Shown piece by piece: positions 1 through 11,623 of a stretch of DNA of 64,000 nucleotides (the stretch's first letter is position 1; each line of letters starts with the position of its first letter). The translations under genes and the position numbers were made by a program. This DNA comes from Platanthera guangdongensis (taxonomy: Eukaryota > Streptophyta > Magnoliopsida > Asparagales > Orchidaceae). Under the pieces are notes generated by a model, which saw only the letters and a list, made by a program, of their open reading frames with translations, searched no databases and was not told where the DNA came from. The stretch spans positions 83,264,564 through 83,328,563 of the forward strand of contig CM077166.1 in NCBI GenBank assembly GCA_039583875.1. The letters run 5' to 3'.

Positions 1-680
1 AGGCTAGGAAGCCCTGCGCCTTAGGCCCAGCAAGGAGTAACTGTAAATCGCCGCGAAGACCCTCATAGAATCGGTTGGTCTTCCTCTCTTCTTCTGTAAG
101 CATAGCACCAGCATAACGACCCAACCGTGTGAACTCATGCAGATATTCGTCCATGCTTCTGGATCCCTGAATCAACCCGAGAAATTGATTCTCCATCTCC
201 AACTTCTGAGCAGATGGTACAAATCTGGCTAGGAATAATCTTGAAAATTCCTCCATCGGCACATCCGCAAGTTGCCTTCCCACTAGAAAATGAAACTCCA
301 TCTTGTCCCACCACAACCTCGCTTCACCTTCCAAAAGAAAAGTCGCTATGGTGGTCTTCTGCCACTCCTCAGTTATTGTGGCCGTCAAGACCCTCTTTAT
401 GGAAGAGAGCCAGTCCTCAGCTTGAGTTGGCATTCCAACCCCATTGAACCTCGGAGGATTAAAGCCCATCACATACTTTAGCTACCTCTCCGTAGCTCTT
501 CTCGGCTCTACCAACTCCACTGCTGCGCGTTCCACTACTCTCGGCTCTGCCGCCCTAACCGTTTCTTGCTCATTCACAGGAGGTGCGCGATGCATTTGCC
601 CTACAGGTTGGGCATTTATCATTGCGAATACGGCCTAAGCCACCATCCTGATGGTTTTCGCTAAAGGAGGTGTAGCAGGC
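1..680 (-). pseudogene. gag fragment of Gypsy-1b, interrupted by stops
   Basis: Minus-strand translation gives a retrotransposon Gag matching, segment by segment, the gag of Gypsy-1 at 38344-39486, including an ERKTNRFYEGLR-type stretch near 20-85. It is broken by in-frame TAG codons, for example near 480 and near 636, so it cannot be translated whole. The downstream part (zinc knuckle and pol) is outside the window. Gag would form the virus-like particle around the element RNA. The identification rests on the parallel with Gypsy-1. Confidence 0.75.
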
Positions 681-971
681 ACGTCCCTTGGTGCACTACT
701 TTCCGCTGATTGCGGACGCTCTGACTGACCAGCACCGCTCCTAGCTGCCTATAGTAGCAAAGACACAAGATTAGACGACAAACAAATTGATAAAAGCAAT
801 CATTGGAACATTCAGATTCCACAAAACAAGTGTATTTTCCATTCCTAAGTGGACATTCATGGGTTCTTTTAATGTTATAACGATGACGCACACATGGCCT
901 CACCACCACTTAAAGGAATTCGCCAATGAATTCATTTAAGCCTGACCGTAACCAAAAGTCTGATACCAAAT
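681..971 (-). other. untranslated leader and primer-binding site of Gypsy-1b
   Basis: Sequence between gag and the 5' LTR. The primer-binding site reads TGGTATCAGA on the minus strand (959-968), complementary to the initiator Met tRNA 3' end and immediately internal to the LTR. No other gene is seen; the short minus-strand ORF at 661-909 has no family resemblance. Confidence 0.7.
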
Positions 972-2945
972 TGTAACACCCCCATCATTCGCATGGCATA
1001 TAACAGAAGTTCCAGCTGGAACCCGATGCCATATACCACAGACAGTCAGAAGGATTACGAAATGAATAATCAAACCATCCAATTAATACTACTCATCCTA
1101 CACAGAGCATTCTAGCGGAAGTTTTTAAAGTTGAAAGAACCCAAACTTAAATCCATCAAATATGAATGTCCACAGCTACAACAACAGGAATGAAACCCCA
1201 AATACACTGAAACAGGTACATGGCCTTATGGCCTTACAAATGTTCACTTAATATAACATGTCTTACATACATCGGCTCGCAGGCCGACCGCACATGATAA
1301 ATGTAAAAACAACTATTCTACGGCCTTCTAGGGCCAGCACATCAACATGGGCTCCAGCTCGCTATTTGGCGCTCGGCACCGCAGCACCTGAAAGCACATA
1401 CCACCGCACCATGGCAAACAAGGCAACGGTCAGCTAAAAGCCGACCAAATTATAACGACCCCGCCCCTTACTCGAGACGACGGTGCTCTTTCCCTGTATA
1501 GCATTAGTCCAATAAAATAATATAGCGCAATTATATATCGCCACAGGTGTAGGCTCGCACGGCCAAACACCCCGTGCACTCAGGGCACATTCAAGGTGAA
1601 CCCTGACCAATCAGTGCATTCACTACCACCCCCAGGATGGCAACAACATGTGAGCATTTAGCTTATCTGACAACCGTCTAAGGCTCCGACTATGCCTACG
1701 GCCAGTGCCCGTCTTCAGATTTCTCGCACCGTAACACATAGCCTAGGTCCAATTCCACTTGCAAGTTGCTCACGCTGCATATATAATTTAAGTCCTACGC
1801 GCAATCCAAGCTTCTCTCGGATCCCAAATTTTCCCAAAACAATCTCATAACCCAGTTATGATCAAGGCCGGTTCCCAGACCGCCAAGTTAGCAGAACACG
1901 TTTCCGCTCAATTTTCCGGGTGCGCCTTGAAGCTAACCTCCAAGGATCCCTGCTGCAATCTACCGCGTAGAAACCCGAAAAACCCAAAGCACGGAGTCTT
2001 CTCCGGCAAATCATATCAAATGCAACATCACCGATCCAGACAAAACACATCCGGGTAGGCTTCACACACAATGCCTATGCCCGTACTTATTATTCCGGGT
2101 TCTATATGCAACACAAGGGGGACTATTCACATCAACCCCATGGAATACCACGCACTCACCGCACACTCGCGGGAGCGGGGTTCCCTATGCAAAAGAAAGA
2201 GCTTCACATGCTGAAGTTGAGAATCGTTACCCTTGTAGTCCGGTTTGGCGCCATGGGAAAACTACGCGGACAGAACTCTTCGCAACGACCTTCCCTCCAC
2301 GGATCCGCTCTCAGACTTCGAAACGGTGCTCCGGTGCTCCGCCGGCGGCCGGAAACCTCCTTCTTCTTCCTCTTCTCTCTCACCTTGGAAGGAGAAAGCT
2401 TTGGAGAGAAAATGAGGAATTAACCTCCTATTCCCGGCCTTAACAGAGCAGGATCTCATCTGGGCCGTCGGATCTTAATTAAAGAAAATGGACGGCTCAA
2501 ATCTGCACAAAATTCTCCAGACCTGGGCCGAACACGGCTTGGCACACGGTCGTGTCCCAGGCCGCATGCCTCAATCTAGGCACGATCGTCGAACTAAGAA
2601 ATGACACACGGGCCAAGACACGCCCGTGTCTCACCTGACACGCCCGTGTTGGGTTCCTTGACACACCCGTGTTCATGGGCGTGTCACGCATAACCGCCAC
2701 GGCAACGGACACGACCCAACTACACACGGGAAGGGACACGGGTCGGCCCACGCCTGTGTCGGATGACACGCCCGTGTCATCCGGCCGTGTTTCTGGCCGT
2801 GTCCTTCTCGGGATTAAAACGACCAAAAAATCACCAGCCAGACACGGCCTTGGACATGCCCGTGTCCTAGGCCGTGTACCCCTATACAGACACCAAAAAC
2901 CCTTTTTTTCGCGACCGACTTGCGCACAATTTTCGGGGCGTTACA
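972..2945 (-). repeat. 5' LTR of Gypsy-1b
   Basis: A 1974-bp LTR starting TGTAAC and ending GTTACA. It is homologous to the LTR of Gypsy-1 (39712-41231 plus 49353-50038): both share the tgtaacacccc end, the tRNA-adjacent boundary, and CACG-type palindromes towards the other end. It lacks the clustered CTCGACAC/TCGTCGAG module seen at 49690-49960 in the Gypsy-1 LTR. Confidence 0.85.
2530..2880. repeat. CACGCCCGTG/CACGGGCGTG palindromic repeat cluster in Gypsy-1b LTR
   Basis: About a dozen near-palindromic words of the form GACACGCCCGTGTC or ACACGGCCGTGT occur at irregular 15-40 bp spacing. In LTR orientation (minus) this is the U3, upstream of where transcription should start. The region is GC- and CpG-rich compared with its surroundings. 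Plus and minus ORFs here (2497-2826, 2669-3025) are by-products of the repeat. Confidence 0.8.
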
Positions 2946-4384
2946 TCCATATCCAACGCCTGACGAATCCGATCAGCCAAGTCATATTGGACTTCGGTCC
3001 AATTCAATACTGCTTCAGCACTTGATTGCTTATCAACACAAAAGATCTCCAACGCCTCTAACTCCCGAACCAACCGCTCGTCATGAACCAACAGCCAATT
3101 GGCTTGAGCTGGGGCCCGACGACTCAACGCGTCCGCCACCGCATTGCCCTTACCAGGCACGTAATGGATCTTGAATATATAGTCCCCCAGGAACTCCATC
3201 CATCTACGCTGCCGCATGTTCAGATCTTTCTGATCAATAAAATACTTCAGGCTCTTGTGATCGGTGTAGATATCAATCTTCACTCCGTACAAATAATGCT
3301 TTCACAACTTCAAGGCAAAAATCACTGCAGCTAACTCCAAGTCATGGACCGGATAGTTCCTCTCGTGCACCTTCAGCTTTCTCAAGACATATGCTATAAC
3401 ACTTTCATGCTATAACAACACACAACCCAAACCACTGCTCGAAGCATCGCTATTAATATCATAACCTTCGGTCCCACTCGGCGAACTCAACATAGGAGCC
3501 GTGGTCAACCGACATTTCAACTCCTCAAAAGCTCGCGCGCACTCCGATGTCCAAACGAACTTCTGCTCCTTCCTCATCGAAGTAGTGAGAGGTAACGCTA
3601 TCCGCGAGAAGTTCTCTACGAAGCGCCTATAATCGCCGGTAAGACACAAAAAGCTCCGAACTTCCGCAACCGTAGAAAGCTCAGGCCACTCTTGTATCGC
3701 AACAATCTTCGTCGTATCCACTGCAATACCTTCCCCACTCACTATATGACCGAGGAACGCCATTGAGGACAACCAAAACTCCCACTTTGAGAACTTGGCG
3801 TACAATTGATTCCTCCATAGCATCTCCAAAACCAAATGAAGATGCCTGAAGTGATCTTCCTCACTCTACGAGTACACCAAAATATCGTCGATGAAGACGA
3901 TCACAAAATGGTCCAAGTACTCCCTGAAGGTCCTGTTCATCAAATCCATGAACACTGACGGCGCATTCGTAAGCCCAAACGGCATGACCATAAACTCGTA
4001 ATGCATGTATCTTATACTGAACGCTGTCTTAGGGATATCACTCTCCCTTATCCTCAGCTGATAGTAACCAGACTTGAGATTCAATTTAGAGTACACCATC
4101 AACCCAACCAACTGATCAAAAAGATCATTGATCCTTGGGATTGGGTACTTGTTCTTTTCCTTTAGCTTGTTCAACTCCCAATAATCAATACAGAGTCTCA
4201 AGCTCCCGTCCTTCTTCTTTACAAAGAGGACCGGTGTGCTCTAAGGTGACGAACTTGGACGCACAAACCCTTGCTCCAACAACTCTTTAAGTTACAACTT
4301 CAACTCTGCCATTTCCTTAGGCGCTAGCCGATACGGAGATCGTGACACAGGCTTCGCACATGACACTAGCTCAATCGTGAAAGC
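2946..4384 (-). pseudogene. pol fragment of Gypsy-1: reverse transcriptase and RNase H
   Basis: Minus-strand reading gives the Ty3-type RT: an [12 protein letters not shown] block near 4195, [25 protein letters not shown], and the catalytic FIDDILVYS near 3870 (YxDD box with F first, both Asp kept). RNase H follows with TDHKSLKYF and the ADALSRR box near 3115. Three parts lie in one frame separated by stops near 3866, 3408 and 3303. It is fused at its 5' side to Copia-1 and truncated at 2945 by the Gypsy-1b LTR, so integrase is absent. It would copy the element RNA into DNA if intact; here it is dead. Confidence 0.9.
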
Positions 4385-4528
4385 TGTTGGGTACATTGGA
4401 ATATATGTACCTGATTTGATGAAGCCTCACCATACTCAATGATATACATCAAGGTGTATTTGATGTGCTTTGAGTTTATTTGTGCAGGTTAAGTAACTGC
4501 AGGTTTGCAGGAAAAGTTTCTAAGTCCA

Positions 4529-5290
4529 TGTGTCGACACCCAGAAGAAAAGTGTCGACACTTAAGAAGGCTTGTGTCGACACCTAGAGAAGCAGTGTCGA
4601 CACTTGGAGTAATTCTGTCGACACCAGGAATGTAGAGTCGACACCTGAAGGAAAGTGTCGACACATACAGGCAGTGTCGACACACAATGAAGAAATGTCT
4701 AAAGAATCAGTGTCGACACTTAGAAGCAGTGTCGACACCCAGAGGAACTTTGTCGACATCAAAAGTGTCGACACAAGGAGGATGTGTCGACACTCAGCAA
4801 AACTTCAACAAAGTTCAAGTTCATGTGTCGACACTAGGAGGCTGTGTCGACACTCAGTAAACTTCAACAAAGTTTAAGTACAAGTGTCTACACAAAGGAG
4901 ATGTGTCGACACTCAGTAAAGTCTCAACACATGAAGAATGTGTCGACACAAAGGAGATGTGTCGACACTCAGCAAAAGTTTCAAAACAGAAGGCATGTGT
5001 CGACACAAAGAAGATGTGTCGACACTTAGCATGTTTCAACACAAGAAGATGTGTCGACACAAAGGAGTTGTGTCGACACTTTGCAGAAATCAACTAAGTA
5101 TTGAAGAAGAAGGACTTGTGTCGACACACAGGATCTGTGTCGACACATTCTAAAGAAGCAGTGTCAAGAAGTAGTTTCTACAACACAATGAGTTGTGTCG
5201 ACACCTTGAAGGCTAGTGTCGACACTTAGTCTACTTATGTCGATACTTGGTCTATTTGTGTCGACACATAAAGACTATCTGTCTCGACAC
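4529..5290. repeat. GTGTCGACAC palindrome array in Copia-1 5' LTR
   Basis: By eye about two dozen perfect copies of the 10-bp palindrome GTGTCGACAC plus several one-base variants (CTGTCGACAC, GTGTCTACAC, ATGTCGATAC), separated by roughly 15-35 bp of partly repeated filler such as AAGGAGAT. The array lies in the U3, ending about 130 bp before the TATA box. Each copy contains a CpG and a TGTC/GACA inverted half-site pair. The many short ORFs across it (SVDT/CRH repeats) are artefacts. Confidence 0.95.
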
Positions 5291-5423
5291 TTTCAGACAG
5301 TGACAGAGATTTCAGAAGTGAATGGATGACTTGACAGCTGCCATTTCAACCGGTCAACTGCTACTATCAGAGCTGTCAGAAGTTTGTTAGAAACCGGATC
5401 AACCGATCACCATGAAGAAAGCT

Positions 5424-5431
5424 TATATAAA
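5424..5431 (+). promoter_or_regulatory. LTR promoter TATA box, Copia-1 5' LTR
   Basis: TATATAAA in the LTR, downstream of the palindrome array; the same box occurs at 36835-36842 in the 3' LTR. It is the only good TATA candidate in the U3/R part, so transcription of the element RNA probably starts about 30 bp downstream. Confidence 0.7.
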
Positions 5432-6321
5432 GGCTTATACCTTCAACATAAGAAGATCGAATGAAGCAATCAATGAAGTGAGAAACAACAAACAAGAAGA
5501 AGACCTTCAAGTGAAGATCTAAGTAGTTGGAGAAGGAAATCTCCTTCTAAGAAGACAGCTATTGAACCAGGCTGCCAAGAAAGTTTCAGATTGAGATCTG
5601 ATTCTCAAGTCAGCAGTTGATTGAAGATCATCTACATAGAGATACAACCCTACTGTGTTCTAATTCAAGGATCTTTGAAGAAAGCCAAGGGAGCTTGATC
5701 TCTACAAAGTTCATTCAAGAACTCATCAAGAAGCCAGTCAACTCAACTTTCTCAATCAGAGTTGTGGTTATTAATCCTTGTACTCTTTATTTTCTGTAGG
5801 ATCCTAAGGGATCTGAGTTGTAAGCCTATATTTATAAAGCCTGAGTGGTAGGGCATGTGTGCCTGAGTGTAGGAGATACATTTCTCTGAGTGTAGGCCTT
5901 GTTGAAGGCTTAGTGTAGGCCTTATTGAAGGCTGAGTGTAGGTCTTGGTGAAGACTGAGTGGTAGGGGTTTGTGCCTGAGATGTAGGAGTGGGATCACTC
6001 TGAGTTGTAGGAACCTATTTGTGGTTCTGAGCTGTAAGATCTGTGGATATGAGAAATAGTGGAGAGGTTAGGCCGAATCTAGTACACTTCTAGATAGGCG
6101 AAGGGGGAAGGTGGATGTACCCAGACATTGGGGAACCACCATAAAAGTTGTGTGTACTCTTTGTGTAATTTATTCTGTGATTGCTGTGTTATATATACTG
6201 AATTGCTGTAGAGAATTGCATAAACATGTCTAATAATTGAGTGTTTCTGCCTTAAAACTTAAAAAGATTAAGTGCACCTATTCACCCCCCCTCTAGGTGT
6301 TTAGGCACTAGTTCTTTCAAG

Positions 6322-6334
6322 TGGTATCAGAGCC
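6322..6334 (+). other. primer-binding site of Copia-1 (tRNA-iMet)
   Basis: TGGTATCAGAGCC lies two bases after the LTR end, the standard plant copia primer site complementary to initiator methionine tRNA. It fixes the LTR boundary at 6319. Confidence 0.9.
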
Positions 6335-6409
6335 AGGTTACTCAAAAAGGACATAATAGTGTGAGTAAAGATCCTGGAGGGAGATTCAGCATAATCAAGA
6401 ATCAAGAAA

Positions 6410-8449
6410 ATGGGTTCAACTGAGAATCACAAAGAGCTAGGATCCATGAAATTGCCAATATGCAGAAAGGAGATCTTTGGCATTTGGAAAGAAAGGGTTA
6501 GACTTTTTATGAAAGCCTCTGACCCAAGAATTTACATTACAGTCAAAGAAGGGCCTTATGTAGCAATGAAAGTATCTGTTTTAGATGCAAATCAGAGAAC
6601 TCCCAAAGACTATTCAGAAATGACCAAGGATGAAATAATTCTGGCCACTATGGACAAGAGGGCCCAGAATATTATTGTAAGTGCAATTGATGATGCCACA
6701 TTTCAGAATCTGATTCATTGTAAAACATTAAACGAAATGTGGGACACACTGATAGTCTATATGGAGGGATCAAAAGAGGTATGACAAGACAGGAAGTCTT
6801 TGTTAAACCAAGAGTATGAAAGCTTCAGACAAGGCAGGTCTGATAGTATAACTGAATGCTACAAGAAATTCTATAGGATAGTCAATGAATTGATGTCCTA
6901 TGGAATAGAGTTCAGCAATTATGAATTGAATGATAAGTTCTTGAGATCCATGACAAAGGACTGGGACACCAAGATTTCTGCCATAAGGGAAATGGCCAAA
7001 TTAGCTGACATATCTCCTCCTACTTTGTTTGGAAAACTGTTATCTTATGAGATGCAGTTAATTGTAAGGAAGGAGGAAGAAAAGACTACTAGGGTGGAGC
7101 ACAAAGAAAGAGCTGTGGCCTTCAAGACTGAAGCCACTAGGAAATATAAAAGCAAGTCTCCATCTCCACCTCAAATAGTTTCTGAGGCTGAGACAGATAC
7201 TTCAGATAGCAAGAAGTTAGAAAGCAGTGAAAGTGATGAAGACTTTGCTGCATTTACTAGGCATTTTCAGAAGTTTCTAAAGAAGAAGCAGTGGAGGTCC
7301 AAGCCATCCACTTCACAGACAAAAGATGACTATTATTAGAACAGGAAGTCATCAAGGAATGATAGGAGAAAGTCCAAGTCTAGTAAAACTACATCCTCAA
7401 AGATAGTATGCAATTGTTGCAATAGACAAGGAAATGTAATAGCTGATTGTCCAGAAAAGAGGAAAGAGTCCACTGACAAGAAGAATACACATTTCAAGGG
7501 CAAAAAGGAAAGGTCCTTTGTTGCCTAGAAGGATAAAAGTCTGACTGATATGTCATCTTCAGAAACAGATTCAGAAGCTGATGCCTATATTGGCTTGTTT
7601 GCTGAAGAAGAAGAAAATGAGTTCATGCAGCTAATGGACTCAATTTATGAGCATGAGGACATTCAGTGGAAGGGACTGATGGCCTTATCAGAAGGAGACA
7701 AGATCCAGGATCATCCTGGACCTAGTAAGGTACAAAATTGTTCTTCAAGTTCAATTTCTAGTACTTAGTCAGATTCAGATACATCAGCATCAAGTGATGT
7801 GAGTGGATCTGAATCTAAAGGAGACATTCATTAGTTGATTGATGAATATAGAGTATTGTTGCAGGCTTTGAAGAAAAGCAAACTGTTGTCCAAGACTCAG
7901 GCTAAGGAGATTGCTAGTCTTAAAGTGGCTGCAACAGATTTTGATAAGTTATTAGATCAAAAATTAAATGAAATAGCCAGACTGAAGAATATTACAGTTA
8001 TTCAGATGGGGACTATTACATTTAAAAATGATCAAATTAGAAATCTGGAGATTAGTCTTCAGAAGGAGAGAGATATTGTAGCAAGTTTTTCTAAACCAAA
8101 ATCTCTTCTACCTTTGATAGATGAGTTTGTACCTCATAAGGGTAAAACTGGATTGGGGTTTACAAAATCTGCCAGGACATTACAATCCAAGTCGAAGGGC
8201 AAAGCCCCAGTACTCAACAAGAAGCCTGCTGTAGATAAAACAGCCAGGGTTGTACCTAAACAAAGGTATAACAGATTTGAGTGCTGGTGTTGTGGCAAGG
8301 TAGGCCACTTTGCCATAGACTGTTGGCACAATTCAAGTGCCAAGGTGAGTAGCAAACTGCCTGCTAGAAAAGCTACAGGTAGTTTTGTTAAGAGTCAGAC
8401 TAACTTGCACCAAGGACCCAAGAATTATTTGGGTTCTAAGGTTAAGTAA
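6410..8449 (+). pseudogene. gag region of Copia-1 (two zinc knuckles, coiled coil), with stops
   Basis: Starts at the ATG 6410 (MGSTENHKEL). Gag domain with the MWDTLIVYMEG and ECYKKFYRIVNELM blocks; a first zinc knuckle at 7409-7450 (CNCC..GN....C, in which the zinc-binding His is Asn); an acidic stretch; a coiled coil at about 7835-8100; and a second knuckle at 8282-8323 (CWCCGKVGHFAIDC). In-frame stops at 6782, 7337, 7526, 7766, 7832 and 8447 break it, but no frameshift is present. Gag would assemble the particle. Copia-3 has the same layout at 28298-30340. The 8447 stop is shared with Copia-3, the other five are not. Confidence 0.9.
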
Positions 8450-11400
8450 TCTGTTTTGTAGGTGAGTCCAAGTGGCCATGCCCCAATATAGTACTTGGAC
8501 AGTGGATGTTCCAGGCACATGACTGGAGCTAGGGGATTACTAAAGGACTACACACCAATCAAGGATGGTCCTAAGGTTACGTTTGGTGGTTCATAAAAAG
8601 GAATCATCAAAGGCTTTGGTAACATTTCTAGCAACCTAATTACAATTACTCAAGTGGCTTATGTAAAGGGTTTGAAACATAACCTCATTAGCATAAGTCA
8701 GCTGAGTGATTTAGGATATGACATCTCATTTGTCAAGGATGGTTGTCATATTAGTAGGTCAAGTGATCAAAAGATCATTCTGAAAGGATATAGGAAGATA
8801 AATGTCTATTGTCTAAACATTATGTGTGAGAACATAGTTTCTCCTATTTGTATTGTAGCTGATGAGAAAGTCTCACATTGTGTTAAATGGCACAAGAGGC
8901 TGGCTCATCTTAATTATAAGACAATTGGCCAACTCTTTAGCAAAGAGTTAGTGAGAAATAGTCCTCAGGTTAAGTGTATAAAGGAGGGGATATGCTCAGC
9001 TTGTCAGAAAGGCAATCAGACTAGATCCACCTTTAATAGCATTGAGAACAAAGATGCTGTGAGGTGCCTATACCTCTTACATATGGATCTTTTTGGTCCT
9101 ATGCCAGTTCACAGCCTAGGTAGGAAGGTCTACACATTTGTGGTTGTAGATGATTATTCAAGGTTTTCCTGGGTATTCTTCCTAAGGCAAAAATCTGAAG
9201 CTCCTAGTATCTTTTATAGTTTTGTCAAACAAATTCAGAATGAGTTAGACAGTACAGTGGTCAAAATAAGAAGTGACCATGGTACTAAATTCCAGTCTGA
9301 TAGTATGACAAAGCTATGTGAAGAGTTTGGGATATTTCAGGAATTTTCCTCACCAAGAACACCTCAGCAAAATGGTATTGCTGAAAGGAAAAATAGAACC
9401 TTGATAGAGACTGGTAGAACCCTATTGAGTGACACATCACTCCCAGAATATTTCTGGGCTGAGGCAGTCAATACTGCATGTCATGTAATCAATATGGCTA
9501 CTATCACCAAGAGCCACAATAAGACCCCCTATGAGATTGTGAAGGGCAGAAAACCAAATCTATCATATTTCAGGATCTTTGGTTGTAAATGATATATACT
9601 TAACAATGGTAAGTCTTATTTAACCAAGTTTGCTGAAAAATCCCAAGAGGGGATCTTTGCTGGGTACAACAACAACAGTAAAGCTTATAGGGTTTACAAC
9701 TTGACTACTCAAGTTGTAGAGGAGTCAGTACATGTAGTGTTTGATAAAGCTAGACTCATTAACAATGAATTGTCTAGAAGTGTTTGCAGCTCCACAGGTG
9801 TGACTGAGACGATGGACAAGCTTACTATTGAAGAAGGTTCTACTGCAAGTCAGTTAGTGGATGATAGTGGCTGCTATCCAGGGGGAGTACAAGATACTCC
9901 TATTGCTGAAGAAGACCAAGAGGAGTTGCTGAATGAAGAAGCTGAAGGTGTACAACTAGAAGACAGGCTGCCTCCAGCAAATAGGCATTTAAAAGATCAT
10001 CCAGCCAATCAAATTATTGGAGATCTCAGACAAGGGGTACAAACAAGGAGCAGGAATCTAAGTTCAGTTCTCTACTCCAGTTTTTTATCCCAAGTAGAGC
10101 CAAAGAAATTTGAAGAAGCAATCCTAGACCCTCATTGGATTGAGGCAATGCAAGAGGAGCTGAACCAGTTCAAAAGATGCAAAGTCTGGGAGCTAGTTCC
10201 TAAACCAAAAGACCACAACATAATTGGAACTAAGTGGATCTTTAGGAACAAGTTGGATGAAAATGGAGTAATTATAAAGAACAAAGCTAGACTAGTTGCT
10301 AAAGGATATATGTAGGAAGAAGGTATTGATTTTGATCAAACCTTTGCTCCAGTAGCAAGACTGGAAGCAATAAGGATGTTCCTTGCCTATGCAACATTTC
10401 AAGGATTCAAGGTATACCAAATGGATGTTAAGTCAGCTTTTCTGACTGGAAATCTGAAGGAAAAAGTCTATGTAGAACAGCCATCAGGTTTTGTTGATTC
10501 TACTAAACCTAATTATGTTTATAGACTTAGGAAGGCTTTGTATGGGTTAAAACAATCCTCTAGGGCTTGGTATGAAACCCTGTCTAGTTTCATCATTGAG
10601 AATAAATTCACAAGGGGGAAAATAGACAAGACTCTATTCCTTAGGGAATCCAGAGGCAAGATTATCTTAGTCTAAATATATGTAGATGACATAATATTTG
10701 GGTCTACAGAAAGTAGTCTTTGCAGGAAGTTTGCAAAACTAATGCAAGGACAATTTGAAATGAGCAATATGAGGGAACTTAAGTTCTTCTTGGGTCTCCA
10801 AGTTAGATAGACTGAAGATAGATTATCCATATGTCAGTCTAAGTTCACCCTAGAATTGATAAGAAAGTATGGTATGGAATCATCCACTACCATGAAAACT
10901 CCTATGAGGTCAACAATGTCTTTATGCAAAGATGATGTAGGAAAACCTGTAGATGAAACTTTGTATAGAGGGATAGTTAGCTCCCTACTATATTTGACTG
11001 CTAGTAGACCAGATATCATGTATGCTACATGTATCTGTGCTAGGTACCAAGCTTGCCCTAAAGAATCTCATTTGATAGCAGTCAAAAGAATTTTGAGATA
11101 TCTTAAGGGCACACCTTATCTAGGCCTTTGGTACCCTAGGAATGGAGATTTTGAACTGACAGGTTATTCAGATGCAAATTTTGCAGGCTGCAAGGAAGAT
11201 AGAAAGAGTACCACAGGTACCTGTCAATTTCTAGGTGGAAGGCTGGTGTCATGGACTAGCAAGAAGCAGACCAGTGTGGCTATCTCCATAGCTGAGTCAG
11301 AGTATATTGCTGCAGGAAGCTGCTGTGTAAAACTACTATGGATACAACACCAGCTAGAAGATTATGGTATTCAAGTAAGTAGAACACCTTTATTTTGTGA

Positions 11401-11623
11401 TTCTACAAGTGCTATTTCAATTGCAAATAATCCTGTCTCCCATAGTAGGACTAAGCACATAGAAATAAAATACCATTTTCTAAGAGAACATGTGGAAAAA
11501 GGAGATATTTCACTAGAATATATTAATACAGATAATCAGCTAGCTGATATGTATACTAAGCCCTTAGAAGAAACCAAATTCAATAAATTTAAAATTGAAT
11601 TAGGGATGATAAACTTAGAATAG
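8450..11623 (+). pseudogene. pol of Copia-1: protease, integrase, RT, RNase H, with stops
   Basis: Same frame as gag. Protease with LDSGCSRHMTG near 8498; GAG-pre-integrase HHCC segment about 8880-9060; integrase about 9075-9590 with Asp in LHMDLFGP, Asp in RSDHGTKF and Glu in QQNGIAERKN; copia-type RT about 10140-10860 with [19 protein letters not shown] and catalytic YVDDIIFGS near 10680; RNase H about 11150-11520 with AESEYIAAGSC and [11 protein letters not shown]. The domain order PR-INT-RT-RH defines Ty1/copia. Stops near 8459, 8489, 8594, 9590, 10313, 10673 and 10808; no frameshift seen. The terminal stop is at 11621-11623 after MINLE. Confidence 0.92.

Larger units (their letters stand above)
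1..2945 (-). mobile_element. Gypsy-1b, partial Ty3/gypsy element (5' LTR plus gag)
   Basis: The 5' part of a minus-strand gypsy element: LTR 972-2945, a tRNA-iMet type primer site at 959-968 (minus reading TGGTATCAGA), a leader, then a decayed gag running off the left edge. LTR termini are TGTAACGCCCC and GGTGTTACA in minus orientation. Its right LTR end abuts, without a gap, the RNase H coding part of Gypsy-1, a member of the same family, so it is read as a nested insertion. The candidate TSD on this side is 2946-2950 (tccat); the other copy is outside the window. The chromovirus (Del/Tekay-like) assignment is inferred from gag style and LTR ends. Confidence 0.8.
4385..6319 (+). repeat. 5' LTR of Copia-1
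   Basis: A 1935-bp LTR matching 35833-37719 across its whole length, including the palindrome array, the TATA box at 5424 and the terminal stretch with CCCCCCCTCTAGGTG. The right end is followed after two bases by the primer site. It differs from its partner by scattered substitutions and small repeat-unit indels, so it is older than the LTR pair of Copia-3. Confidence 0.92.

Noticed and set aside
2497..3025. ORFs on both strands over the Gypsy-1b LTR repeats
   Set aside because: Repeat-driven, GC-rich frames inside a defined LTR; the RNase H frame begins only at 2946.
4476..5153. ORFs with SVDT/CRH repeats (also 20-21 kb, 31-32 kb, 35.9-36.5 kb)
   Set aside because: They are translations of the palindrome array in all frames; no start context and no family resemblance.
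4529..5290. CRISPR-like array (short palindromic repeats with spacers)
   Set aside because: The repeat is only 10 bp, spacing is irregular, spacers are partly similar, and the whole array is duplicated in paired LTRs of a plant copia element. No cas genes.
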